From contig CAKQTE010000016.1 of the NCBI GenBank assembly GCA_934276485.1, positions 1 to 32,995 on the forward strand: DNA of 32,995 bases. The letters run 5' to 3'. Position numbers and translations under genes: made by a program. Source of the stretch: an uncultured Spirochaetales bacterium (GTDB lineage: Bacteria; Spirochaetota; Spirochaetia; Sphaerochaetales; Sphaerochaetaceae). Numbering within the stretch: the stretch's first letter is position 1; each line of letters opens with the position of its first letter. Shown here in pieces: positions 8,748-17,286 of this stretch. The notes under the pieces are model-generated. The model saw only the letters and a list, made by a program, of their open reading frames with translations, had not been told where the DNA came from and did not search any database.

Positions 8748-9671
8748 TCAACCCTTAACGGAACCTGCGAGAGTTCCCTTTGTGAAATACTTCTGGATAA
8801 ATGGATAAGCAATAACCATTGGGATTGCAGACATGAATACGCTTGCTGCCTTGATAGCTGCAACAGGTGCATTTCCGAATGCATTTACCTCTACATACTC
8901 GTTCATTCCAGATGCCATCAAGATGTTTCTCAATAGAATTGGAAGTGGATAGTTGTCTGTCAAATAGAGCATTGCGTGGAAGAAGTCATTCCAGAAGGAT
9001 ACTGCATAAAAGAGTCCTACTGTCATGATGATTGCCTTTGATAGTGGCATGATGATCTTAAACAGAATCTGAGCCTCATTGCATCCATCAATGCTTGCCG
9101 ATTCCTTCAATTCCTTAGGGATTCCCTCAAAGAACTGCTTCATGATGATACAGTTGTATGTTGAGATAGCGCCAGGAATGAATACAGCTGGAAGATGGTT
9201 AATAAGTCCAATATCCTTAACAAGAAGGTATGCTGGGATCATACCAACATTGAATACATAAGGGATCATGATGACAATGTTGATGAACTTTCTTCCAGGA
9301 AGTGTGTGTACTGATAGTACATATGCCATTGGAACTGTAAGAACAAGAGCACATGCAACTCCTCCGATGAGAATCTTGAATGAATTCAAGAATGCATCCA
9401 AGAATCCATCATTTCCCAATAGTGCCTTATATGCATCTGCTGACCATTTCCAGAATGGCATGAACATGCCTTCAAGGTTAGTTCCAATATAATCTGCTGG
9501 TCTGAATGAAAGTGTGATTGTTGACCATAGAGGGATAACAATAACGATCAACATAAAGACCATGAATACATTTACACAGACATTGAATGAGTGATCTGCT
9601 GCTGTTAGCTTGACTTTCTTGTTCATTGACTGTGGTCTTAAGTTTTTCTGAGCTTTTTCTTTTTTTGCCAT
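8748..9671 (-). CDS. ABC sugar transporter permease, LplC/YtcP type (MalG-like)
   Basis: The protein is 307 residues. ATG 9671 is preferred because AGGAGG lies 8 bases upstream; the earlier GTG at 9680 overlaps that site. There is a basic cytoplasmic N-terminus (1-25) and then six predicted membrane segments. The EAA loop ESASIDGCNEAQILFKIIMP, which docks the ATPase, is well conserved. The C-terminus ends FIQKYFTKGTLAGSVKG, typical of MalG/LplC. It starts 3-13 bases after the partner permease gene, so the two are translationally coupled, and the binding-protein gene follows after 56 bases. No ATPase gene is present in the operon. LplABC/YtcQ-YteP systems are known to borrow a shared MsmX-type ATPase. 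Confidence 0.92.
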   Translation of the reverse strand: MAKKEKAQKNLRPQSMNKKVKLTAADHSFNVCVNVFMVFMLIVIVIPLWSTITLSFRPADYIGTNLEGMFMPFWKWSADAYKALLGNDGFLDAFLNSFKILIGGVACALVLTVPMAYVLSVHTLPGRKFINIVIMIPYVFNVGMIPAYLLVKDIGLINHLPAVFIPGAISTYNCIIMKQFFEGIPKELKESASIDGCNEAQILFKIIMPLSKAIIMTVGLFYAVSFWNDFFHAMLYLTDNYPLPILLRNILMASGMNEYVEVNAFGNAPVAAIKAASVFMSAIPMVIAYPFIQKYFTKGTLAGSVKG

Positions 9672-9683
9672 TTTCCACACCTC

Positions 9684-10679
9684 CTAGAACAAGCCGCTAT
9701 CGCTGATCTTCTTACTGATAGAGTTAGAAGCGAATACCAAGATCATTCCGAATACACCCTTGAAAAGTCCTACTGCAGTTGCAAGTCCGAACTCGAACTC
9801 CAAAAGACCCTGTCTGTAAACCCAAGTATCGATGATATCTGCAACGGAATATACCTGTGGTGAATAAAGCATGAAGATCTGATTGAATCCTGCATCCAGG
9901 ATTGTTCCAAGCTTTAGAATCAATACAGTTACGATAACTGGTCTGATTGAAGGAAGAGTGATGTACTTTACTCTCTGCCAGCTACTAGCACCTTCTACCA
10001 TTGCAGCTTCAAATAGCGAGCCATCGATACCCATAAGTGCTGCGATGAAGATGATTGCAGACCATCCCATTTCCTTCCATGCATCAGAGAAAAGTACTAC
10101 CCATGGGAATGCTTTGGTATTTGACAGGAAGTCAATCTTTGAGCCCCCGCAAGCTGCGATGATATCGTTGACAACACCATCACCAGGAGCAAGAAGAGCC
10201 AACAAGATACCGTACATGATTACCCAAGACAAGAAGTGAGGAAGATATGCAAGAGTCTGTACAATCTTTCTCAATACAGGGCGAGTACACTCGTAGATAC
10301 ATATTGCCAAGAGAATTGATAGAGGCAAGGAAATAACAAGCTTGCCAACTGAGTACATTACAGTATTTCGGATCAAAGACCAAAAATAGAATGAATTAAA
10401 GAATGCCTTGAAATTATCCAATCCGATCCAAGGAGAGCCTACTACTCCATCAAGTGCCCTGAAGTCCTTGAATGCAATCTGTGCATTCCAAATTGGAACA
10501 TACTTGAAGATGATGTAATAAACTGTAGGAATCAAAGCAATCAAATAAACCATGCCATGACGCTTGATATCTTTCCATAGCTTGGCTTTTTTCCTTGCTT
10601 TGAGGACATTTGCAGCTTCTGCACTAACAGCGAGACCATTTGCTGTCTTCATGGAAGCTGATGTGTCTTTCTTTTTCAT
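9684..10679 (-). CDS. ABC sugar transporter permease, LplB/YteP type (MalF-like)
   Basis: The protein is 331 residues from ATG 10679, set by GAGG 9 bases upstream. A basic leader (about residues 1-45, with KARKKAKLWKDIKRHG) precedes six predicted membrane segments. The EAA loop FEAAMVEGASSWQRVKYITL is intact. The motif YVPIWNAQIAFKDFRA near the first periplasmic loop is typical of the LplB branch. It is the first gene of the transporter/GH105 operon. Its upstream region contains two copies of TTGCATTTT 48 bases apart, which may be sites for the neighbouring AraC-type activator. Confidence 0.92.
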   Translation of the reverse strand: MKKKDTSASMKTANGLAVSAEAANVLKARKKAKLWKDIKRHGMVYLIALIPTVYYIIFKYVPIWNAQIAFKDFRALDGVVGSPWIGLDNFKAFFNSFYFWSLIRNTVMYSVGKLVISLPLSILLAICIYECTRPVLRKIVQTLAYLPHFLSWVIMYGILLALLAPGDGVVNDIIAACGGSKIDFLSNTKAFPWVVLFSDAWKEMGWSAIIFIAALMGIDGSLFEAAMVEGASSWQRVKYITLPSIRPVIVTVLILKLGTILDAGFNQIFMLYSPQVYSVADIIDTWVYRQGLLEFEFGLATAVGLFKGVFGMILVFASNSISKKISDSGLF

Positions 10680-10721
10680 ATTCGTCCACCTCACGATAAA
10701 GTTTATGGTTGTTCATAGAAG

Positions 10722-10778
10722 AAAATGCAAACCTAGTATTGTATAATTCAGACTTTTTTACATGTATTTAAAATGCAA
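10722..10778 (-). promoter_or_regulatory. Putative activator sites (direct repeats) in front of the transporter operon
   Basis: On the minus strand TTGCATTTT occurs at 10778-10770 and again at 10730-10722, a period of 48 bases. They flank a TATACAAT stretch that could serve as a -10 but has no good -35, as expected for an activator-dependent promoter. AraC-family proteins commonly bind direct repeats. A related TTTGCATT lies in the regulator's own upstream region at 14063-14070. No binding has been shown; this is inference from spacing and recurrence. Confidence 0.4.
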
Positions 10779-10784
10779 TTTACA

Positions 10785-10827
10785 GAAAAGAAAATCTCCA
10801 ATTACTTATATTGCAAGCAATTGGAGA
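10785..10827 (-). terminator. Rho-independent terminator of the large regulator gene
   Basis: A perfect 9-bp inverted repeat: TCTCCAATT at 10827-10819 (minus strand) pairs with AATTGGAGA at 10803-10795, with a 15-base loop. TTTTCTTTTC follows on the minus strand. It lies 17 bases after the regulator's stop codon and before the transporter promoter, so the two transcripts are separate. Confidence 0.85.
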
Positions 10828-10843
10828 TAAAACACAAATCAAG

Positions 10844-13800
10844 CTATACTCTTTGACGTATATGTCCTGGTGGAAATCCCTTAACCTTTTTGAATACCCT
10901 GCAGAAATATGCCTGATCCTGGAATCCAGTATCTTGGGCTATCTCATTAATAGACAATCCTGTTTGAGTTAAAAGCTTGCACGCAAGCTGGATTCTATAT
11001 CTATTAAGGTAATCCCAAGGCGAGATTCCAACTTCCTTTCTAAAGATTCTTGTCAGATAGTCCTCACTTATATTTACAGCTTCCGCAAGCTGCCAGCGAG
11101 ATATTGGCTGGGACGCATTCTTATTGATATAAGCAATGGCTTTCTTAACAAGAACACTTGTGAGTGCCGGTAGTAGATCACTTCCACCAAAGATACCAAC
11201 TATGCGAGAGACAAACTCCTCACTTTCTGTGATCGAAGTATTGATCATCAACACATTAGGCATCTCCTGCAAAGCCTCCGCTTGTTCAAGCTTGAAGTGA
11301 TCGCTAACGATCAATATTGGAGTATGGTTGAACTTCTCCTTCTCCCTGAAGCTATTGAAGAGATCCTGATCGAATTTATAGAAGATAGCTAGTGCACCAT
11401 TGCCTTCTACACTCTCAGCATCCTCTATTGACTGTACTTCCACAACTGTTCCAAATTCCTTTAGCTTGCCAAGGGATGATGGAAATTGTCCAAATGAGAA
11501 GATCGTAGCCTTCTCATTCTTCGGCAAAGACCCTTCAAGAGCAGTTGCAACAGATATCGAAGGAGAATCAACACCAAAGAGAAGTATTGGAAGAGCCTTT
11601 GAATCCACATGATTACGTAATAGATTAATAAGGATAGTAGATGGCTTATGCTCAGAGCTTGCATCAAGTGCGATAGAAACTGTGTTCTGAGGAAGCTTGA
11701 ACGCCTGCAACAGTTTCTCCTGTGAGATCACAACAGGATTCAATGCCTTAAGAGAGTCTGGGATATTGTCGTTTTCGTCTGCAATGAACAATACGCTTCC
11801 GACTGTTGTTGCACTCTTTTGTACTTGATTCGATAGCGACAGAAATGGAAGAGAGATCTTAACGGTGCGGGAAGAGAAGCTAAAAGAGCCACCATGCATC
11901 AATACAACACGCTCTGCATATAGCATTGAATTGTCCTTGTCTTTCAATGCTGGCTTCCATGCTTTCTTTTTTCCAGAGATCACAAATGATAGCGCTGTGC
12001 TATCTAGCGAGATCTTCACCTCCGGACTATCGGAAGATGAGATTATCTCATCCTTGATAATACTAAAGACTTCCTTTATTTTCTCAGAGTCGATATCGAT
12101 GGAAGGAAGATTTTCAGCTCTTTCGATATCATATCCAAGAGATGAAAGCATATCGGAAATAGATGCAAATGGAACAAATTGTCTCTGCATCTCCATCTCG
12201 CCCTTCTCAGCAAGGGACAATTTCAGCAAATGCTCTGCCTGTGTGACACACGCAAGAAGTGCATCCCTGTCAAATGCTGTGCCTTCTGATAGCTTCTTGA
12301 TCTCCTCAAGAGGCTCGCTAAGCCCTTCAGATAGCTTTGCATAGAAATCAGCTGATCGCTTTTCTTCCTCTTCTGCTTTCTTGCTCTTTTCACGTGCGAT
12401 ATCAAAAAGGGATATGGTCTTCAAAACACTGGAAATGCTGGTTCTTATATCTTCAAGGATCTTACCTTCAGTAAGAGTTGTGCTTAAGATCAAATAGCCT
12501 ACATTTGATGTGTCATACACTAGTGGTAGTACTACAAAGATTCCACCCTCTAACTCTGATAAGTATTCCTTTGGAAGCATTTGCTCCTGGTTAAAGCTTT
12601 CCCCACCCTTTAGGAGGTTATTTGAAGAGAATCCACAACGTAAAAGAGTTCTATCATCATCCAAGTGAGTACAAATGAATGCCTTATCGATTCCCAGTTG
12701 AGGAAGATTCTTTTGCATGCACTTTGCAAGATCCAAGTCGCTACTCATTGTCAAAAGCTCTAGCTTGAATCTGTTGAGAGTGGAGATCAAAACACTCTGC
12801 TTGAATTCCTTTTGGACATTGCTCCTACTATGCTGGTAGCCAATCAGTTCATATAAGCAATCACGATCTGTGTTGGTAAGTTTTTTATCAGATAGATATC
12901 TTTCTGCAAGTATGATGCAATCACACAAAAGCTTTGTGTTGCCACCATTGTTGAAATATCTTTCAAGATAAGGAATGGCTTTCTGTTTGAAAGATGCATC
13001 CACAGAAAGGCTATCTATATAAATTAGATGCAATAGATCTACCAGAGCATCTACTGCAACACATTCATCCAATGACTCACGAAGCCATCTGGTTAGGCTA
13101 TCCCAGGAAGAGAATACCTCTTTTGCACTCTCCTCTCCTCCAAAGACGTTTTCGCATCCACAGCTATGGCGCAAGATAACCTCTGTTGGAAGCACGATAT
13201 TCACAGGAGAGTCTTCCCTATTTGAACAAACATCGCAAACAAGAGTATAGGAGGTGTTTGCAAGAGTCTTGATTGGCATTCTGACAGTTGTGGAATCAAC
13301 ACTCATCATGCTGTTTTCCTCACTATCGTTAAAACCTACTATCTTCAACTCTGTTGGAATCTGAACACCAATTGAATCAAGGTATTTACTTGCCCAGAAC
13401 ATCAACAGGTCGGATGCAAAACAAACAGCATCAAAGTCCACGCCTGGAGTAAGGTGCCTATCTTCAATTAACTCTCTTATTGCTTTATTGCCCTCTGCCC
13501 AAGCGCAAGGTGTTGCAACCAGATTCGCATCATAAGCAATACCATTTTCCTTCAATGCACTTTTATATGCCTCAAATCTCGCTTCGGCACTCGGATGGCT
13601 CTCAGGACCTCTTACCATTGCAATCTTCTTGCATCCATGGACCCTGATCAGGTGATCCACTTCATTGAAGAATCCTGAATATGCATTGAAATCAACAGAA
13701 GGAATGCCTGCTATGGACATTCCCATTGCAACAACAGGCAAATCTTCGTTTATCTTCCTTATATACTCACCAACTTGATTGTAATCGACCTTACCTGTCA

Positions 13801-14026
13801 AGGAAGATGCCCAGACGATAGAGCTATCGATATTGGTGCTATTTACAAGAGAGAATACTTCATTTCTGAGGTATTCGTTATCCTTTAGATAGTTCAGTCT
13901 TCCACCAGGAAAGACAAAGAGCGTTGTATCATCTCGTTTCTTTGCTTCTTTCGATACTGCACGCCATAGTGCGATGCCTGAACCTTGATGAATTGTCGCA
14001 AGCATTAAACCTATTCTCTTATGCAT
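10844..14026 (-). CDS. 1060-aa hybrid regulator: LacI-type sensor, degenerate kinase/receiver core, AraC DNA-binding domain
   Basis: Residues 1-290 form a LacI/periplasmic-binding-type ligand domain (starts RIGLMLATIHQG, ends VILRHSCGC) without an N-terminal LacI helix-turn-helix. About 300-400 is helical. About 405-535 looks GAF-like. About 540-610 is a coiled coil resembling a HisKA dimerisation helix but lacking the phosphorylated His. About 640-730 resembles a kinase ATPase domain at its end (MHGGSFSFSS...ISLPFL) without an N-box. About 740-930 contains receiver-like sheets with the phospho-acceptor Asp not evident. Residues 957-1058 are an AraC double helix-turn-helix ending GFQDQAYFCRVFKKVKGFPP. 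It probably senses a sugar in the cytoplasm and activates the adjacent pectin transporter operon. GAGGGG 9 bases upstream supports the start. Confidence 0.85.
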   Translation of the reverse strand: MHKRIGLMLATIHQGSGIALWRAVSKEAKKRDDTTLFVFPGGRLNYLKDNEYLRNEVFSLVNSTNIDSSIVWASSLTGKVDYNQVGEYIRKINEDLPVVAMGMSIAGIPSVDFNAYSGFFNEVDHLIRVHGCKKIAMVRGPESHPSAEARFEAYKSALKENGIAYDANLVATPCAWAEGNKAIRELIEDRHLTPGVDFDAVCFASDLLMFWASKYLDSIGVQIPTELKIVGFNDSEENSMMSVDSTTVRMPIKTLANTSYTLVCDVCSNREDSPVNIVLPTEVILRHSCGCENVFGGEESAKEVFSSWDSLTRWLRESLDECVAVDALVDLLHLIYIDSLSVDASFKQKAIPYLERYFNNGGNTKLLCDCIILAERYLSDKKLTNTDRDCLYELIGYQHSRSNVQKEFKQSVLISTLNRFKLELLTMSSDLDLAKCMQKNLPQLGIDKAFICTHLDDDRTLLRCGFSSNNLLKGGESFNQEQMLPKEYLSELEGGIFVVLPLVYDTSNVGYLILSTTLTEGKILEDIRTSISSVLKTISLFDIAREKSKKAEEEEKRSADFYAKLSEGLSEPLEEIKKLSEGTAFDRDALLACVTQAEHLLKLSLAEKGEMEMQRQFVPFASISDMLSSLGYDIERAENLPSIDIDSEKIKEVFSIIKDEIISSSDSPEVKISLDSTALSFVISGKKKAWKPALKDKDNSMLYAERVVLMHGGSFSFSSRTVKISLPFLSLSNQVQKSATTVGSVLFIADENDNIPDSLKALNPVVISQEKLLQAFKLPQNTVSIALDASSEHKPSTILINLLRNHVDSKALPILLFGVDSPSISVATALEGSLPKNEKATIFSFGQFPSSLGKLKEFGTVVEVQSIEDAESVEGNGALAIFYKFDQDLFNSFREKEKFNHTPILIVSDHFKLEQAEALQEMPNVLMINTSITESEEFVSRIVGIFGGSDLLPALTSVLVKKAIAYINKNASQPISRWQLAEAVNISEDYLTRIFRKEVGISPWDYLNRYRIQLACKLLTQTGLSINEIAQDTGFQDQAYFCRVFKKVKGFPPGHIRQRV

Positions 14027-14053
14027 ATGGAAAACCCCTCACGTCTTGATTCT

Positions 14054-14062
14054 ATTATAACA
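14054..14062 (-). promoter_or_regulatory. Extended -10 promoter of the large regulator
   Basis: On the minus strand the sequence reads TG-T-TATAAT, a perfect -10 hexamer with the extended TGn element. There is no good -35. The start codon is about 28 bases downstream. A short palindrome AAAACAGTTTT (14075-14085) lies where a -35 would be and could be an autoregulatory site. Confidence 0.6.
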
Positions 14063-14142
14063 TTTGCATTGTTGAAAACAGTTTTACATTCGATGATGTC
14101 TTTTTTGTCCAAATGGTTGGCACCTAAAAAACATAATAATGT

Positions 14143-14172
14143 TTGACAATCTAAAATACGTATAGATAAAAT
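14143..14172 (+). promoter_or_regulatory. Sigma-70-type promoter of the uxaBAC operon
   Basis: A perfect -35 TTGACA (14143-14148) is followed, after 18 bases, by -10 TAAAAT (14167-14172, five of six consensus bases). The predicted start point is near 14179-14182, giving a leader of about 95 bases before the uxaB ATG. A KdgR-like palindrome overlaps the -10 and start point. Confidence 0.75.
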
Positions 14173-14190
14173 GAAACTGTGTTTCGTTTT
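14168..14190 (+). promoter_or_regulatory. KdgR-type operator overlapping the uxaBAC promoter
   Basis: The core GAAAC (14173-14177)-TGT-GTTTC (14181-14185) is a perfect inverted repeat. Beyond one mismatch on each side the symmetry continues as AAAA (14168-14171) and TTTT (14187-14190). This matches the form of operators bound by IclR-family KdgR repressors in enterobacteria (TGAAA...TTTCA-type). Its overlap with the -10 and start point fits repression. The IclR-family gene at the end of the same operon is the obvious binder, giving negative autoregulation. Confidence 0.7.
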
Positions 14191-14273
14191 CCAAACAATA
14201 CTGCTTAATAAACAGCATGCTTTGAAGACAAATATAGACATTTTATTTTGTATTGCTAAGGAGTTACATACAA

Positions 14274-15755
14274 ATGAAAACCATTCAGGAAACCGTGGTA
14301 AAGAAAGAAAGACCTATCAAGGTCTTGCAGTTTGGAGAGGGAAACTTCCTCAGAGCTTTTGTTGATTGGATTATTGATCAGCTCAACGAAAAGAGCACTT
14401 TCAATGGAGATGTATTGATGGTTCAGCCACTTTTGAATGGCATGGGCAATATGATCAACGATCAAAATGGTCTATATACAACTGTACTAAGAGGCGTTCA
14501 GCAAGGTAAACCAGTTGAGGAGTTCAGAAAGATTACAAGCGTTAGAGGATGCTTGAATCCATATACAGAGCACGAGAAATACATTGCCCAGGCAAAGAAC
14601 CCTGATTTGAGATTCATCATCTCAAATACAACAGAAGCTGGTATTGCATACCACGAGGGCGACAAGCTTGAAGATAAGCCACAGACATCCTTCCCTGGAA
14701 AGGTTTGCGCATTCTTGTATGAAAGATATAAGGCATTCGATGGCGCTGCTGATAAGGGAATCATCTTCATTCCTTGCGAGCTAATCGATAAGAATGGAGA
14801 CAACCTAAAGAGAATCGTACTTCAATATGCACATGAGTGGAACCTACCTGAGGAGTTCATCGCATGGGTAGAGAATGCTTGTGATTTCTGCAACTCCCTT
14901 GTTGATAGAATCGTTCCAGGATACCCAAGAGCTGAAGCAGATGAGCTCTGCGCTCGCCTTGGCTATAAGGACAACCTACTTGATGCAGCAGAGATCTTTT
15001 TGCTATGGGTAATTGAGTGCCATGGAAAAACACACCAGGACGAACTTCCTACAGACAAGGCAGGAGTTAACGTAATCTGGACAGACGATATGTCTTTCTA
15101 CAGAACAAGAAAGGTAAGAATCTTAAATGGCGCACATACAATGACTGTACTTGCAGCATACCTAGCGGGCCTCAATACAGTTGAAGAGTGCATCAAGTCA
15201 GATCTTGTTTTCCCAATGATGAAACGTGGTCTATTTGAAGAGATCATCCCTTCAATGGATGGAGACAAGAAGCAGCTTGAAGAGTATGCTCACGATGTAT
15301 TAGAAAGATTTGCTAATCCTTACATTGTTCACCTAGTACTATCAATATCACTGAACTCTGTTTCAAAGTTCAAGACAAGAGATCTTCCTTCACTTGTTGG
15401 ATACATTGAGAAGAAACACGAGATCCCTTCAGTTCTTACTTTCTCTCTTGCAAGCCTTATCGCTTTCTATAACGGAAAGCTAAATGCAGACAAGACTGCT
15501 CTTGTTGGAAACAGAAATGGGGAAGAATATCTAATAAAGGATAGCCCAGAGGTTCTCGCTTTCTTTGATAAACTTTATAGTGATAGCTACAATTGCAATA
15601 ATTGCAAGGCAAAGGCAATTGCACACGCTGTTCTATCCAACACAGATTGGTGGGGACAGGACCTAACACTCCTTGAAGGCCTCGAGGAGAAGGTTGCTGG
15701 ATACCTAAGAACAATCTACAACGATGGAATGGTTGAGGCTATCAAGGCACTATAA
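14274..15755 (+). CDS. uxaB: Tagaturonate reductase (altronate oxidoreductase)
   Basis: The protein is 493 residues from ATG 14274, set by AAGGAG 10 bases upstream; E. coli UxaB is of similar length. It belongs to the mannitol dehydrogenase family. The NAD-binding start VLQFGEGNFLRAFVDWIID (about 17-35) and the catalytic-domain motif KVRILNGAHTMTVLAAYLAG (about 281-300) are both clear. UxaB reduces D-tagaturonate to D-altronate with NADH, the second step of galacturonate breakdown. It is the first gene of uxaB-uxaA-uxaC-iclR, with 13 bases before uxaA. Expression is predicted to be controlled by the KdgR-like operator at 14168-14190. Confidence 0.95.
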   Translation: MKTIQETVVKKERPIKVLQFGEGNFLRAFVDWIIDQLNEKSTFNGDVLMVQPLLNGMGNMINDQNGLYTTVLRGVQQGKPVEEFRKITSVRGCLNPYTEHEKYIAQAKNPDLRFIISNTTEAGIAYHEGDKLEDKPQTSFPGKVCAFLYERYKAFDGAADKGIIFIPCELIDKNGDNLKRIVLQYAHEWNLPEEFIAWVENACDFCNSLVDRIVPGYPRAEADELCARLGYKDNLLDAAEIFLLWVIECHGKTHQDELPTDKAGVNVIWTDDMSFYRTRKVRILNGAHTMTVLAAYLAGLNTVEECIKSDLVFPMMKRGLFEEIIPSMDGDKKQLEEYAHDVLERFANPYIVHLVLSISLNSVSKFKTRDLPSLVGYIEKKHEIPSVLTFSLASLIAFYNGKLNADKTALVGNRNGEEYLIKDSPEVLAFFDKLYSDSYNCNNCKAKAIAHAVLSNTDWWGQDLTLLEGLEEKVAGYLRTIYNDGMVEAIKAL

Positions 15756-15768
15756 TTAAGAGGATCAA

Positions 15769-17286
15769 ATGGAAACAACTAAACTAATCAAGATCAATCC
15801 AAATGATAATGTAGCTGTAGCAATAGAGTCTCTCTATAAGGGAGACGTTGTTACCGTTGGGGATGACACTTTCACTCTTGTTACAGACATCCCTGCAGGG
15901 CACAAAGTTGCCCTAAGGGATATCGATAAGGAAGAAAGCATCATCAAATATGGCTACCCTATCGGAGGAGCGAAAGAAAAGATCAGAAAGGGAGAGCATG
16001 TTCACGCTTTCAACATTCACACTCTTCTTTCTGAGAGTGCAAGCTACTCTTACAACGAAAAGCTCGCTCACGATTACATGCTCCAGTTCGAAGCAGATAA
16101 AAAACGCTGGGAAGGGCACATCCCTGTAATTCAGGCTTACGAAAGACAGGATGGAAGGATCGGTATTAGAAATGGCCTTTGGATCGTTCCAACAGTTGGA
16201 TGCGTCAATGGAATAAGCAAGAAGCTTGAAGAATGGGGAAACAAGGAACTAGAACTTGAGGATGGAGTCCATGCTTGGACTCATCCATATGGATGCTCAC
16301 AGATGGGACAGGACCATGAGAACACAAGAACAATACTAGCAGATCTTGTTCATCATCCAAATGCAGGTGGAGTTCTTGTTCTAGGTCTTGGATGCGAGAA
16401 CAACACAATGGAATCCTTCAAGAAGCTTGTTGGAGAAGTTGACGATGAAAGAGTCAAGTTCCTTGTTGCTCAAGAGTGCGAAGACGAGATCGAGGACGCT
16501 AAAGCATTGATGAGAGAAATCGCATCAAAGATCAAGACTGACAAGCGTACTGCTCAAAAGATGAGCAAGCTTGTAGTTGGATTCAAGTGCGGAGGCTCTG
16601 ATGGACTATCGGGAATCACAGCCAATCCTCTTGTCGGAAGATTCTGCAACGAACTAACGGCCATTGGCGGAACAGCAATCCTTACAGAGGTACCAGAGAT
16701 GTTTGGCGCTGAGCAGATGTTGATGAACAGAGCGATCAACAAGGATGTCTATAATGAAGTTGTTGACTTGATCAACACTTTCAAGGACTACTTTGTTCAG
16801 CATCACCAGGTTGTTTATGAAAACCCTAGCCCAGGAAACAAGGCTGGCGGTATTTCAACATTGGAAGACAAATCCCTAGGATGCGTACAAAAGGGAGGCA
16901 TTGCTCCTGTTTGTGACGTACTCAAGTATGGTGAGAGAGTTCATACAAATGGACTTAACCTACTACTAGGACCAGGAAATGACATTGTTTCCACAACAGC
17001 TCAAACAGCAGCTGGTGCAAACCTCATTCTCTTTACAACAGGAAGAGGAACCCCTCTCGGAGCTCCAGTTCCAACAGTAAAGATTGCGACAAACAATGCA
17101 CTAGCTGAAAATAAACCAAATTGGATTGATTTCAATGCAGCAAAGCTACTTGAAATGGATCCAGAGAAAGTAACTGGAGAGCTATTTTCTCTCATAACTG
17201 CTATCGCGAATGGCGAGAAGCATACAAAGAATGAGATCAATGGATACGAAGAGATCTCACTATTCAAGGATGGTGTAATACTATGA
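15769..17286 (+). CDS. uxaA: Altronate dehydratase
   Basis: The protein is 505 residues, the usual length. An N-terminal SAF-like domain (1-100, with GHKVALRDI and IIKYGYPIGGA...GEHVHAFNIHT) precedes the large catalytic domain. That domain has RQDGRIGIRNGLWIVPTVGC (126-145), the metal-ligand region WTHPYGCSQMGQDHENT, GLGCENN, and FKCGGSDGLSG. UxaA dehydrates D-altronate to 2-keto-3-deoxygluconate using Fe(II) or Mn(II). AGAGGA precedes the ATG. The stop codon overlaps the uxaC start (ATGA), so the genes are translationally coupled. Confidence 0.95.
   Translation: METTKLIKINPNDNVAVAIESLYKGDVVTVGDDTFTLVTDIPAGHKVALRDIDKEESIIKYGYPIGGAKEKIRKGEHVHAFNIHTLLSESASYSYNEKLAHDYMLQFEADKKRWEGHIPVIQAYERQDGRIGIRNGLWIVPTVGCVNGISKKLEEWGNKELELEDGVHAWTHPYGCSQMGQDHENTRTILADLVHHPNAGGVLVLGLGCENNTMESFKKLVGEVDDERVKFLVAQECEDEIEDAKALMREIASKIKTDKRTAQKMSKLVVGFKCGGSDGLSGITANPLVGRFCNELTAIGGTAILTEVPEMFGAEQMLMNRAINKDVYNEVVDLINTFKDYFVQHHQVVYENPSPGNKAGGISTLEDKSLGCVQKGGIAPVCDVLKYGERVHTNGLNLLLGPGNDIVSTTAQTAAGANLILFTTGRGTPLGAPVPTVKIATNNALAENKPNWIDFNAAKLLEMDPEKVTGELFSLITAIANGEKHTKNEINGYEEISLFKDGVIL

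Noticed and set aside
11865..12344. Plus-strand 159-codon open frame inside the large regulator
   Set aside because: It is a Ser-rich shadow of the coiled-coil coding region on the other strand, with no ribosome-binding site.
14011..14241. Minus-strand 76-codon frame between the regulator and uxaB
   Set aside because: It runs across the divergent promoters and operator, has no ribosome-binding site and no recognisable protein features.
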